In this document: piece after piece, positions 56,184-64,000 of the stretch
Layout of the letters: each line of letters starts with the position of its first letter
Position numbering within the stretch: position 1 is the stretch's first letter
Source: Pseudidiomarina mangrovi
GTDB taxonomy: Bacteria; Pseudomonadota; Gammaproteobacteria; Enterobacterales; Alteromonadaceae
Assembly (NCBI RefSeq): GCF_003999375.1
Contig: NZ_RJLC01000014.1
Span: forward strand, 80,491-144,490
DNA: 64,000 bases
Direction: 5' to 3'
Notes under the pieces: generated by a model
Seen by the model: the letters and a program-made list of their open reading frames with translations, nothing else
Databases searched by the model: none
What the model was told of the DNA's origin: nothing
Translations under genes and position numbers: made by a program

Positions 56184-58271
56184 TTACGGGTTCTTACGAT
56201 AGAGCTTAAACCACGCCAAAGTATGTTCAATTTTGCTGATCATCTGCGATGGCCGCGCGGTGACATTATGCGACGCTCCTGGTACCCGCACCATGGCGGT
56301 ATCTATTTGGCGTAATTTCAGCGCTTGATAGAACTGTTCAATTTCCGACATTGGCACGCGGCGGTCATTTTCCCCGCTAAACAACAGGGTTGGGGTGGTT
56401 ACATTGCCGACTAGTGACAGCGGTGAACGTTGCCAATAGTGAGCAAAATCCTCCCACGGCATAGCCGGAAACTGATTGCCGATCTGGCCAATGGAGCTAT
56501 CTGCAGTGAGGGTCTTACTGATCCAGTTAATAACCGGATTGGTTGCCGCTGCGGCGTTGAAACGGTTAGTCAAACCGACCGCGTAGGTGGTGGCAATACC
56601 GCCGGCTGAACCGCCGGCAATAAATAGGTTATTGGCATCAACAAAGCCCTTAGCAATCAGCGCATCAATACCAGACATGTGATCGGCATGGTCACGCTCG
56701 GACGAATAGAAACCATCCAACAGCAAGGCGAAGGCTTCGCCGTACGAGGTGCTGCCTCGATAGTTGTTGTAGAACACCACATAGCCTTCAGCAGCGTAGC
56801 GTTGTAACTCGGCGCTGAACATCGGCCCGTAGGCTAAATGCGGGCCGCCATGGATCTCCACCATCAGCGGATACTTTTTACTGGCATCAAAATCAGGCGG
56901 CGTGAGGTACCAGCCTTGGATCTCGGTGTTGTCAAAGCTTGAGGCATAACGAATTTCATGCACTTCAGCGAGTTCCCGCTGAGTCAAAATGTCTTCATTG
57001 AGCGCGGTCAGGTTACGTGCTTTACCGGCTTGCTTGCCGGTGGTGGCAAGCACCGCCACATCGGCCGGACGCTGGGCGCTGCCACGAGTGTAGGCGAAGG
57101 TGCCGGTAGCTGGGGCAATAGAATACATGCCGCTGAGATACGGTCGACCCACCGACACACCGCCCACGTCATCGGTCCAGTCACGCAGCTTGCCTTTGCG
57201 GGTAACCGTGGCCAACTTGCTGCGGCCCCGATCGCTATACTGAATAACCAGGGTATCGTTGCTCAACCACTGCGGATCATCCACCGAGCGATCAAGCTCA
57301 GTGAGCAACTGACGTTGGCTCTGATCGGCCAAATTCAATAACGTTAAACGACTGTTTTGGTACGGTACGGGTTCATTGTTGCGATTTAAAAATGCTAGGG
57401 TTTTGCCATCGGGGCTGAGTACTGGGTTCCATTCTCGGCCTGCTGCCTTAGTGATTTGCGTCAGCTCACTGGTAGCAAGGCTCACTTGCCACAGATCACT
57501 TTCATTGGGCTGGTATTCCCAATTTGGATGGCGGTTGGTGGAGAATATCAACGCCTGATTATTGGGTAGCCAGGCAAGTGTGCCGCCATGATTGAACTGA
57601 CCGCTGGTTAATTGACGGGCACTACCGCCCTCGCTGGGAACCACAAAAATCTGCCGATAGCTATTGGGCAAAATACCAGCCCCGTCTTGCTGATAATAGG
57701 TACGCTCAATCACTCGTGCTGGTGCTGCCCACTGCGCTTTTTCTGGCTTTTTGGGCTTTTGAATGGCCTTTTCAAAAGCGCTCTTTTCAGCCTCAACGGT
57801 CATACTGAACGCTAATTGTTTGGCATCAGGCGACCACGCAAATTGGCTTGGGCTAGACGGCACCTTGGTAACTTGCGCGACAGTTTGTGTCGCAACCCAG
57901 TACACGTGGATCTGATTTTGACCGCCACGGTTTGAGCTGAACGCCAACCGGCTGCCATCGGGAGACCAGCTCGGATTGCCGTAACTGAAATTATCAGCGA
58001 ATAACGGTGTGTGCTGACCGCTGGCCACGTCAATTAACCACAAACTGCGTACGGTACTATCAGTCATTACATCAAAACTGTTGCGCACGTAGGCAATGTG
58101 CTTGCCATCTGGCGAGATCTGTACATCATTAGCGAATTCCAGCTGGAAAATATCCTCAGCTTGGAACGGTTTGGTGGTGCTGTGACGATGGTCGTCAGCA
58201 ACATCGGCTGATGCGCCGAAGCTCATCACCGATACGCCCAATAACAGTGCTATTGTGGTAGCTAATCGCAT
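56184..58271 (-). CDS. Exported S9 family prolyl-oligopeptidase-like peptidase
   Basis: 695 residues: a signal peptide ending FGASA (about residue 22), a beta-propeller built from WD40-like PD40 repeats (SPDGKHIAYVR, SPDGSRLAFSS, SPDAKQLAFS, SPDGKTLAFL; about 40-430) and a C-terminal alpha/beta hydrolase. The catalytic serine is in IAGGSAGGIATTYA, the aspartate in FSGENDRRVP and the histidine in PGASHNV. It is an acylaminoacyl-peptidase/dipeptidyl-peptidase type enzyme acting on short peptides in the periplasm; the exact specificity is unknown. Confidence 0.92.
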   Translation of the reverse strand: MRLATTIALLLGVSVMSFGASADVADDHRHSTTKPFQAEDIFQLEFANDVQISPDGKHIAYVRNSFDVMTDSTVRSLWLIDVASGQHTPLFADNFSYGNPSWSPDGSRLAFSSNRGGQNQIHVYWVATQTVAQVTKVPSSPSQFAWSPDAKQLAFSMTVEAEKSAFEKAIQKPKKPEKAQWAAPARVIERTYYQQDGAGILPNSYRQIFVVPSEGGSARQLTSGQFNHGGTLAWLPNNQALIFSTNRHPNWEYQPNESDLWQVSLATSELTQITKAAGREWNPVLSPDGKTLAFLNRNNEPVPYQNSRLTLLNLADQSQRQLLTELDRSVDDPQWLSNDTLVIQYSDRGRSKLATVTRKGKLRDWTDDVGGVSVGRPYLSGMYSIAPATGTFAYTRGSAQRPADVAVLATTGKQAGKARNLTALNEDILTQRELAEVHEIRYASSFDNTEIQGWYLTPPDFDASKKYPLMVEIHGGPHLAYGPMFSAELQRYAAEGYVVFYNNYRGSTSYGEAFALLLDGFYSSERDHADHMSGIDALIAKGFVDANNLFIAGGSAGGIATTYAVGLTNRFNAAAATNPVINWISKTLTADSSIGQIGNQFPAMPWEDFAHYWQRSPLSLVGNVTTPTLLFSGENDRRVPMSEIEQFYQALKLRQIDTAMVRVPGASHNVTARPSQMISKIEHTLAWFKLYRKNP

Positions 58272-58377
58272 AGGATCCTCATAAAGTGAACCAAATTGTT
58301 AAAGCGGTTGTATCATGGGTATGCTTACAGATACAATGAATTCAGACCAAACTGACAAAAAATCAGAGGTATAGCTC

Positions 58378-59757
58378 ATGCGTGCCAGTCAAGTTTACAG
58401 CCTTGCGTTGCTCTGTATCGGTGTGACCACCTTGACGCTCAGCGCTTGCCAACCAGCGCTTGACGCACCAGTGCCTGAAACCAGTGCGGTAACGGCGATT
58501 ACCAACGTCACCATTGTTGATTTTGATGGCCGCCAGGCACAACTCCTGCCGGGCCAAACGGTACTGGTAGAGGGTGACCGTATTCAAGCCGTGGGCAGCG
58601 ATCTTGCCATACCGGCGCACGCCACAGAAATTATCGGCACCGAACAGTATTTACTGGCTGGCTTTACCGAAATGCATGGTCATGTACCACCCGCCGCCAG
58701 TTTTGGTCAACTTCCCGAGCGGTACTTAAACGATGTGTTGTTTCTCTATGTCGCCAACGGTGTCACCACCGTGCGCGGAATGCTTGGCTATCCGCACCAA
58801 TTACAGCTCAAACAAGACATTGCCAATGGTCAGCGGCTTGGTCCTACGCTGTACTTGGCGGGGCCAAGCTTCAGTGGTAATTCGATAGAATCGGTGGAAC
58901 AAGCCACCCAGCGGGTGATCGATCAGCGCGATGAAGGCTGGGATTTGTTGAAAATCCACCCCGGGTTAACACTGGAGCAATACCAAGCACTGGCCTCCAC
59001 GGCAGCTGCGGCAGACATGGACTTTGCCGGCCACGTACCGGCTGCAGTTGGCTTAGAGCAGGCCTTAGCTGCCGGCCAACGCACCATTGATCATCTCGAT
59101 GGTTACTTAGAATATGTCGATGCCACGCAGCGCCCCATTACTGCCGCCGAAATCAATCAGCTGGTTGAACTCAGTCTGCGCCACGGCGTGACTGTGGTAC
59201 CCACCCAAGCACTATGGCAAACCTTGATTGGTGCGGGCAATGCCGAGGCGCTCACTGCCTACCCGGAACTAGCCCTAGTACCTCCGCAAGTACGTCAAGG
59301 CTGGCTCGATTTTCTCGACAATCCGCGCACCAGCTATTTCAATGCTGACACCGCACAAATCCAGCATAATAACCGCCAGCAACTGCTGCTGGCCTTGGTT
59401 CGCGCCGGTGTGCCTATGGTGTTTGGCACCGATGCACCCCAGCTGTTCAGCGTACCCGGCTATTCCATTCATCGTGAAATTGCCACCTTGCAACAAGCCG
59501 GATTTGGGATTGACGAAATTATCTACAGCGCCACCGTGGCCGCCGGTGATTATTTTGCCGAGCAGGACCATTTTGGCCGTATTCAGCCAGGTGCGCGGGC
59601 TGATTTTATGCTGTTACCAAGCAACCCACTGACTGATGCGAGTGCTATTGAGCGGCTTGAAGGCGTCATGCTGCGCGGGCAATGGCTTGATCGTGGCACC
59701 CTCGACACCCGTATAGCTGAGATTCAGGCGGCCTATCAAGATACAGCGCAGAACTGA
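58378..59757 (+). CDS. Amidohydrolase-family lipoprotein
   Basis: 459 residues with a lipoprotein signal and lipobox LSAC (residue about 24). The amidohydrolase TIM barrel carries the metal HXH in TEMHGHV, a candidate carboxylated lysine in LLKIHPG, further His ligands in FAGHVPA and IDHLDGY, and the catalytic Asp in FGTDAP. It resembles imidazolonepropionase-like exported peptidases/amidases of marine bacteria; the substrate is unknown. The DsbD-like gene starts eight bases after its stop. Confidence 0.9.
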   Translation: MRASQVYSLALLCIGVTTLTLSACQPALDAPVPETSAVTAITNVTIVDFDGRQAQLLPGQTVLVEGDRIQAVGSDLAIPAHATEIIGTEQYLLAGFTEMHGHVPPAASFGQLPERYLNDVLFLYVANGVTTVRGMLGYPHQLQLKQDIANGQRLGPTLYLAGPSFSGNSIESVEQATQRVIDQRDEGWDLLKIHPGLTLEQYQALASTAAAADMDFAGHVPAAVGLEQALAAGQRTIDHLDGYLEYVDATQRPITAAEINQLVELSLRHGVTVVPTQALWQTLIGAGNAEALTAYPELALVPPQVRQGWLDFLDNPRTSYFNADTAQIQHNNRQQLLLALVRAGVPMVFGTDAPQLFSVPGYSIHREIATLQQAGFGIDEIIYSATVAAGDYFAEQDHFGRIQPGARADFMLLPSNPLTDASAIERLEGVMLRGQWLDRGTLDTRIAEIQAAYQDTAQN

Positions 59758-59764
59758 GGTTAAT

Positions 59765-61894
59765 ATGTCAGCGACCAAATCATGGCTCACCCTGCTCAGT
59801 AACGCCTTGTTAGCGTTTGCTTTGCTGCTGTCCAGCTCCGCAGCGGCCCAAGTTGCCAGTGCTGTTGTGGAGCAGCCGCAACTTCGCGCGCAATTGCTGA
59901 GTGAAGCCCAGCAGGTTGCCGCTGGCGAGCGCTTTACCGTGGCAGTCAAACTGATGCCGGACGCCGGTTGGCACACCTATTGGGTCAACCCAGGCGACTC
60001 TGGTCTAGCGACCACATTGGCGTGGCAATTGCCCGCCGGTAGTGAAGCCGGCGCCATTCAATGGCCGATTGCCCACAAATTTAGGATTGGTCCGCTCGCT
60101 AATTATGGGTTTGAAGGTGATACCTATTTATTGACCGATATTGCTGTTCCAGCTGATTACAGCGCCAGCGACTATACCCTGGCGGTACGGGCCGATTGGT
60201 TGGTGTGCGAAGACTACTGCATTCCTGGCTTTGCCGAATTGTCGGTGACACTCCCGGTTGGCGCAGAAACCAGCTTAGCACCAAGCCAGCGCGATAGTTT
60301 TGCCAGTGCACGAGCGCAACTGCCTGAACGTGCTGATTGGCCAGCAGCCTTTGATATTCAAGCCAAGCAAGTCACTATCGCGGTGCGACATGCTGATGCC
60401 GCGGCCATGGCCAGCGATGACAGTTTTTACGCCTTTGTTGGCGCCGGCGAGCTGGTCGAGCACGCCACCGATGGTACGGTCTTTGTCAGTGACGACACCG
60501 TCTTCATCCAACGCCCACAGAACACCTTTTACAGCGGTGTTGCCGACACCATTCCCCTGCTACTAGTCAGCGACCAACGCGCCGTACTACTCAACGCCAC
60601 CCAACAAGCTAAGGGGCAGGCACTTAACGTTAAGGGGCTGGCAGTTAACGCCGCGGTTAAACCGCCTGCCCCTTTAACAAATTTGCCACTGATGCTGTTG
60701 TTTGCGGTACTCGGCGGACTGATGCTGAACCTGATGCCGTGCGTTTTCCCAGTGTTATCGTTAAAAGCGCTGAGCATGGCCAATAGCGGCGACCAACGGC
60801 GCAGCCATGCGCTGTGGTATAGCGCTGGGGTCATCATCAGTTTCTTAGCCATTGCGGCCGTGCTGTTGGCACTGCGGGCAACCGGCGCAGCCTTGGGCTG
60901 GGGTTTTCAATTACAAAATCCATGGCTGATAGCCGCTATGGCATTGCTCTTTACCGCCATCGGTTTGAATTTGAGCGGATTGTACCAAGTAGCCACGCGG
61001 CTCATGGGCCTTGGCGGTTCCAGCCAGCCTGAGCATGGCCCGCGTGGCTCATTTGCCACTGGCGTGCTGGCGGTGGTCGTTGCCAGCCCCTGTACCGCAC
61101 CCTTTATGGGCGTAGCGCTAGGCTTTGCCATTGTGCAGCCACCGCTGGTGGCACTATCGGTTTTTGCCGCGCTCGGCTTCGGTTTGGCCCTGCCGTTCTT
61201 GCTGATTGCCTGGATACCGGCGCTAGCTAAGCGGCTACCCCGCCCCGGCCAATGGATGGAGCGTTTTAAGCAATGGATGGCCGTACCCATGTACCTGACC
61301 GCGGTGTGGCTGATATGGGTGTTTGGCCGGCAAACCGGGGTGGATAGCATGGCATTACTGCTCATCGCCGCCGTACTAATGGCCACCATGTTGTGGTGGT
61401 TGGGCCTACGCCAACTGCAACCGCAACCGAGCATTACCGGCGGACTGCTAACACTGGCATTGATGAGCTTGAGTTTGCTGGCATTGGCCGCTTCATTGCA
61501 GTTTGCACAAGCACCAAGTAAAACTGCGACAGCTGCCGATAGCGAGCAGAACTGGCAGCCTTGGAGCGCCGCCAAGCTCAGTGAATTGCAGCAAGCTGGG
61601 CAACCAGTGTTCGTGAATATGACCGCCGATTGGTGTATCACCTGTTTGGCCAACGAAAAAGTAGCATTAGACACAGCGGCCACACGAGCGCTGTTCGCCG
61701 AACACACTATTGCCTATCTCAAAGGCGACTGGACCCTACAAGATCCCGCTATTACTGAGTATTTGGGCCAATTTTCGCGCAATGGCGTACCGTTATATGT
61801 ACTTTATTGGCCCGGCCAAGAACCGCAGATACTGCCACAATTGTTAACCCCGGCGATAGTGCGTGAGCATATCACCCAATTTGTATCACCATGA
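59765..61894 (+). CDS. DsbD/ScsB-type protein-disulfide reductase
   Basis: 709 residues: signal peptide (about 1-28), an extended N-terminal periplasmic domain (about 30-290) with a CX3C (VCEDYCIPG), a transmembrane domain of about eight helices containing the paired redox cysteines in LMPCVFPVLS and ASPCTAPFMG, and a C-terminal thioredoxin domain with WCITC. It should carry electrons from cytosolic thioredoxin across the membrane to periplasmic partners. The N-terminal domain is of the ScsB kind rather than classic DsbD. Its probable client is the redoxin encoded next. Confidence 0.92.
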   Translation: MSATKSWLTLLSNALLAFALLLSSSAAAQVASAVVEQPQLRAQLLSEAQQVAAGERFTVAVKLMPDAGWHTYWVNPGDSGLATTLAWQLPAGSEAGAIQWPIAHKFRIGPLANYGFEGDTYLLTDIAVPADYSASDYTLAVRADWLVCEDYCIPGFAELSVTLPVGAETSLAPSQRDSFASARAQLPERADWPAAFDIQAKQVTIAVRHADAAAMASDDSFYAFVGAGELVEHATDGTVFVSDDTVFIQRPQNTFYSGVADTIPLLLVSDQRAVLLNATQQAKGQALNVKGLAVNAAVKPPAPLTNLPLMLLFAVLGGLMLNLMPCVFPVLSLKALSMANSGDQRRSHALWYSAGVIISFLAIAAVLLALRATGAALGWGFQLQNPWLIAAMALLFTAIGLNLSGLYQVATRLMGLGGSSQPEHGPRGSFATGVLAVVVASPCTAPFMGVALGFAIVQPPLVALSVFAALGFGLALPFLLIAWIPALAKRLPRPGQWMERFKQWMAVPMYLTAVWLIWVFGRQTGVDSMALLLIAAVLMATMLWWLGLRQLQPQPSITGGLLTLALMSLSLLALAASLQFAQAPSKTATAADSEQNWQPWSAAKLSELQQAGQPVFVNMTADWCITCLANEKVALDTAATRALFAEHTIAYLKGDWTLQDPAITEYLGQFSRNGVPLYVLYWPGQEPQILPQLLTPAIVREHITQFVSP

Positions 61895-61917
61895 ATTTGA
61901 CCTTGAGGACACGACCC

Positions 61918-62523
61918 ATGTTGAAGCAACTACTGACCCTATTAACCGCAGCCCTGATCACCACCAGCGCTTGGGCTACCCCCGAAATTGGCCAGCCGGC
62001 ACCAGCTTTTACCGTGATTGACAGTAAAGGCGTCACTCATAGTTTAAGTGACTTTGCCGGCAAAACTGTGGTGTTGGAATGGACCAACCATGACTGCCCG
62101 TTCGTGAGAAAGCACTATGAAACCGATAACATGCAAAGCTTGCAGCGCGAAATGACTGGGCAAGGCGTGGTGTGGCTGAGCGTTATATCGTCCGCTCCAG
62201 GCACCCAAGGCTTTGTCTCGTCAGCGCAAGCCGACCAACTAACCGCCGATCGCAACGCCGCACCCACCGCAGTGTTATTGGATAGTGATGGGGTAATGGG
62301 GCGCGCCTATGACGCCCGTGTGACCCCGCACATGTACGTGATCGATAGCAACGGCGTGCTGCGCTATGCCGGTGGTATTGATAGCTTGCCGACAGCAAAG
62401 CATGAAGACGTTGCTAAAGCCGACCCGTACTTTGCCACTGCGGCACGCGCAGTATTGGCTGGTGAAACCGTTGAGCGCAGCATCAGCCGCCCTTATGGCT
62501 GCACGGTGAAATACGCTGACTAA
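61918..62523 (+). CDS. Exported thioredoxin-fold redoxin with a single active-site cysteine
   Basis: 201 residues with a signal peptide ending SAWA (about residue 20). The AhpC/TSA-like fold starts at EIGQPAPAFTVIDSKG. The active-site stretch is TNHDCPFVRKHY: one cysteine where thioredoxins have CXXC, giving a peroxiredoxin-like or 1-Cys arrangement; a second cysteine (YGCTV) is near the C-terminus. The ATG at 61918 has GAGGA eight bases upstream; an ATG at 61891 overlapping the previous stop is weaker. Genetic linkage suggests reduction by the DsbD-like protein. Confidence 0.88.
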   Translation: MLKQLLTLLTAALITTSAWATPEIGQPAPAFTVIDSKGVTHSLSDFAGKTVVLEWTNHDCPFVRKHYETDNMQSLQREMTGQGVVWLSVISSAPGTQGFVSSAQADQLTADRNAAPTAVLLDSDGVMGRAYDARVTPHMYVIDSNGVLRYAGGIDSLPTAKHEDVAKADPYFATAARAVLAGETVERSISRPYGCTVKYAD

Positions 62524-62560
62524 CTTCACGACCCTGCTGGCGACCGTCGCCGCGCCCACC

Positions 62561-63604
62561 GTGTTGGTGGATAAGCGCAAAGCGGTGGCTAATATTAGCA
62601 CCATGCAAGCAACCGCAGCGGCTGCTCAGGTAGCCCTGCGCCCGCATTTTAAAACCCATCAATCGGTGCCTATTGGGGAATGGTTTGGGCCAGCCCCCAG
62701 CACCGCTATCGCGGTGTCATCGGTCGCCATGGCTACGCGGTTCGCCACCGCCGGCTGGCGCGATATACTGCTTGCGATTCCGCTCAACCCGGGCGCGCTC
62801 AGCCACTATCAACAACTCGCCCAGCAGCTACGATTGGGTCTCACCATAGAGCATGAAGACGCGCTAGACACTGTGGCCGCTGTGCAAGCACCGGTAGACA
62901 TTTATGTTGAACTAGATGCCGGCTATGGGCGCACTGGCCTAGCGATAACCCAAGTAGCACGCATTGATGCCCTGCTGCACCGCGCTCAGGCGCTCAGCAA
63001 TGTTCGTCAGTTGGGGCTACTGCTGCATGCCGGCAACAGTTATAGCAGCCGTGGCGACGACGCTATTGCCGCCGTGCATCAGCACAGCCTCAGTGCCCTT
63101 GCGCAGCTGCTGGATCAACTCAGCTTTCCGCGCCAGCAATTACGCATTAGTGTGGGTGATACCCCTACCTGCAGCCGTATGCGCGAATTCCCCGGAGCCG
63201 ATGAAATTCGCCCTGGTAACTACGTGTTCTATGATTTGATGCAACAGCAAATTGGCGCCTGCAACTGGTCGCAGGTAGCCTTGGCACTAGCCTGCCCAGT
63301 GATAGCCCGTTACCCAGAACGCGGTGAAGTGGTGGTGCATGGCGGTGCGGTGCATTTTAGTAAGGATTTTGTGCTGATCAACGGCCAGCCGGTTTATGGT
63401 CAAGTGATGCAAACCAGCCCCGATGGTTGGGGTGAACCGCTGCCACAAGCACAGCTAATTGGCTTATCACAAGAACACGGCAAAATACGTATGCCGGCTG
63501 AACAGATTGCGCAATTGCGTTTAGGTGAGGTGTTGGTGATTGTGCCAGCGCATTCCTGCTTGGTCATGGACGCCAGCCAAGGACAGTGCCAGATCATCAA
63601 CTGA
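62561..63604 (+). CDS. D-threonine aldolase / alanine-racemase-fold PLP enzyme, start uncertain
   Basis: Fold-type III PLP enzyme of the D-threonine aldolase / D-serine dehydratase-like family. The PLP lysine is in RPHFKTHQS, with VELDAGYGRTGL and SVGDTPTCS, and the metal-site residues HSC near the C-terminus. The canonical GTG at 62561 gives 347 residues but begins inside the first conserved strand. The frame is open back to 62510 and encodes a plausible N-terminus (LATVAAPTVLVD), yet offers only CTG codons (62516, 62534, 62537) as starts. Substrate is unknown. Confidence 0.85.
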   Translation: MLVDKRKAVANISTMQATAAAAQVALRPHFKTHQSVPIGEWFGPAPSTAIAVSSVAMATRFATAGWRDILLAIPLNPGALSHYQQLAQQLRLGLTIEHEDALDTVAAVQAPVDIYVELDAGYGRTGLAITQVARIDALLHRAQALSNVRQLGLLLHAGNSYSSRGDDAIAAVHQHSLSALAQLLDQLSFPRQQLRISVGDTPTCSRMREFPGADEIRPGNYVFYDLMQQQIGACNWSQVALALACPVIARYPERGEVVVHGGAVHFSKDFVLINGQPVYGQVMQTSPDGWGEPLPQAQLIGLSQEHGKIRMPAEQIAQLRLGEVLVIVPAHSCLVMDASQGQCQIIN

Positions 63605-63612
63605 TCTGGCAC
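63586..63612. terminator. Perfect hairpin overlapping the aldolase-family stop codon
   Basis: An 11-base perfect inverted repeat (GTGCCAGATCA / TGATCTGGCAC) with a 5-base loop includes the TGA stop of the upstream gene in its second arm. It is followed on the forward strand by CGTATTTC, only a weak T-tract. It lies between convergent genes, so it may end transcription from both sides. Confidence 0.65.
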
Positions 63613-63624
63613 CGTATTTCTGAA

Positions 63625-64000
63625 TTACTCTGCCGTTGCTGAGTATAATTTGACCCACTCAGTTAACAAGCGTACGCCATAACCATTGGCACCCGCTGGC
63701 GCTAAGCCACTGGCGCTCTCACTAAAGGCGCTACCGGCCATATCAATGTGTACCCACGGGGTGTCTTTGGCGAAGTGTTGCAAGAACAACGCACCCGCTT
63801 GCGCTCCCGGTGAACCGGTATTTTTGATATCGGCTAAATGGCTACGAATTGGGTTGTTATATGGCCCTAATGGTAATTGCCAAACAATTTCACCCGTCGC
63901 TTTGCCCGCCGCGGTGATGGTTGCAAGAATATCGTCATGTGCAGTAAACACCGCCGAATATTCACTGCCCAACGCGCCTACTTTTGAACCCGTTAAGGTG
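63625..64000 (-). CDS. Leucyl aminopeptidase family protein (M17), 5' part outside window
   Basis: The last 124 or so residues of an M17 metallo-aminopeptidase. The frame is open to base 64000 and reads TLTGSKVGALGSEYSAVFT, the pattern following the active site in PepA-type enzymes. WQLPLGPYNNPIRSHLADIKNTG, AGALFLQHF, WVHIDMAGSAF and the C-terminal GYGVRLLTEWV also fit. The metal ligands and catalytic residues would lie mostly beyond the edge. It removes N-terminal residues from peptides in the cytoplasm. Confidence 0.9.
   Translation of the reverse strand, partial: TLTGSKVGALGSEYSAVFTAHDDILATITAAGKATGEIVWQLPLGPYNNPIRSHLADIKNTGSPGAQAGALFLQHFAKDTPWVHIDMAGSAFSESASGLAPAGANGYGVRLLTEWVKLYSATAE

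Noticed and set aside
60907-61707. Reverse-strand open frame of about 266 codons opposite the DsbD-like gene
   Set aside because: Antisense to a membrane domain with clear redox motifs; no signal, domain or ribosome-binding site supports it.

Overview
The window reads as chromosomal DNA of a marine gammaproteobacterium, most likely order Alteromonadales and probably an Idiomarinaceae relative. This placement is inferred from gene content, protein style and moderate GC; no 16S rRNA gene or other decisive marker is present. Genes are packed tightly on both strands. Nearly all of them are recognisable housekeeping genes in neighbourhoods also known from E. coli: coaBC-radC-rpmB-rpmG near mutM, gpsA-secB-yibN / gpmI-envC-yibQ, ftsY-ftsE-ftsX-rpoH, and rsmD-yhhL. 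I saw no rRNA, tRNA, CRISPR array, prophage or intact insertion sequence. No stretch without a gene exceeds about 300 bases.

Region by region. 1-6873 is an aa3-type cytochrome c oxidase cluster: ctaD (cut by the window edge), ctaG, ctaE, a reverse-strand DUF2909 gene, SURF1, a SCO-like membrane protein, ctaA, ctaB and SCO1. It supplies the subunits, haem A synthesis and copper delivery. 6880-14042 holds a polysaccharide deacetylase, a MATE exporter whose 5' end overlaps it, a four-repeat DUF4397 lipoprotein, nfuA and a large M14 peptidase. 14064-25888 carries comF/bioH, mutM, a 2-oxoglutarate oxygenase, the sulfate activation genes cysC-cysD-cysN, ribosomal proteins L28/L33, radC, coaBC, slmA, gpsA, secB and a rhodanese. 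26055-34812 is cell envelope and division: gpmI-envC-yibQ, rpoH, ftsX/E/Y and rsmD. rpoH has a near-consensus sigma-E promoter.

34885-40501 is amino-acid metabolism: a threonine/serine dehydratase-like enzyme, a cystathionine beta-synthase / gamma-lyase pair that would form a reverse transsulfuration route, and threonine aldolase. 40541-44119 is the one clearly accessory-looking area. comM is flanked by two AT-rich cassettes that point at it. Each encodes an exported protein of unknown function overlapping a small membrane protein, and beside one of them lies the remnant of an antitoxin gene. 44340-64000 carries fpr, ubiK, rep, a GAF-GAF-GGDEF-EAL signalling protein with a decayed EAL domain, cytochrome c5, dinB, pheA, an NhaC-type antiporter, alr, yqhA, yqaA, an S9 peptidase, an amidohydrolase lipoprotein, a DsbD/ScsB-type reductase with a periplasmic redoxin, a D-threonine-aldolase-family enzyme with an uncertain start, and the 3' end of a leucyl aminopeptidase.

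No complete, clearly novel multi-gene system is evident. The best candidates for undescribed biology are the paired AT-rich cassettes around comM, which include a pentanucleotide repeat in one signal peptide.
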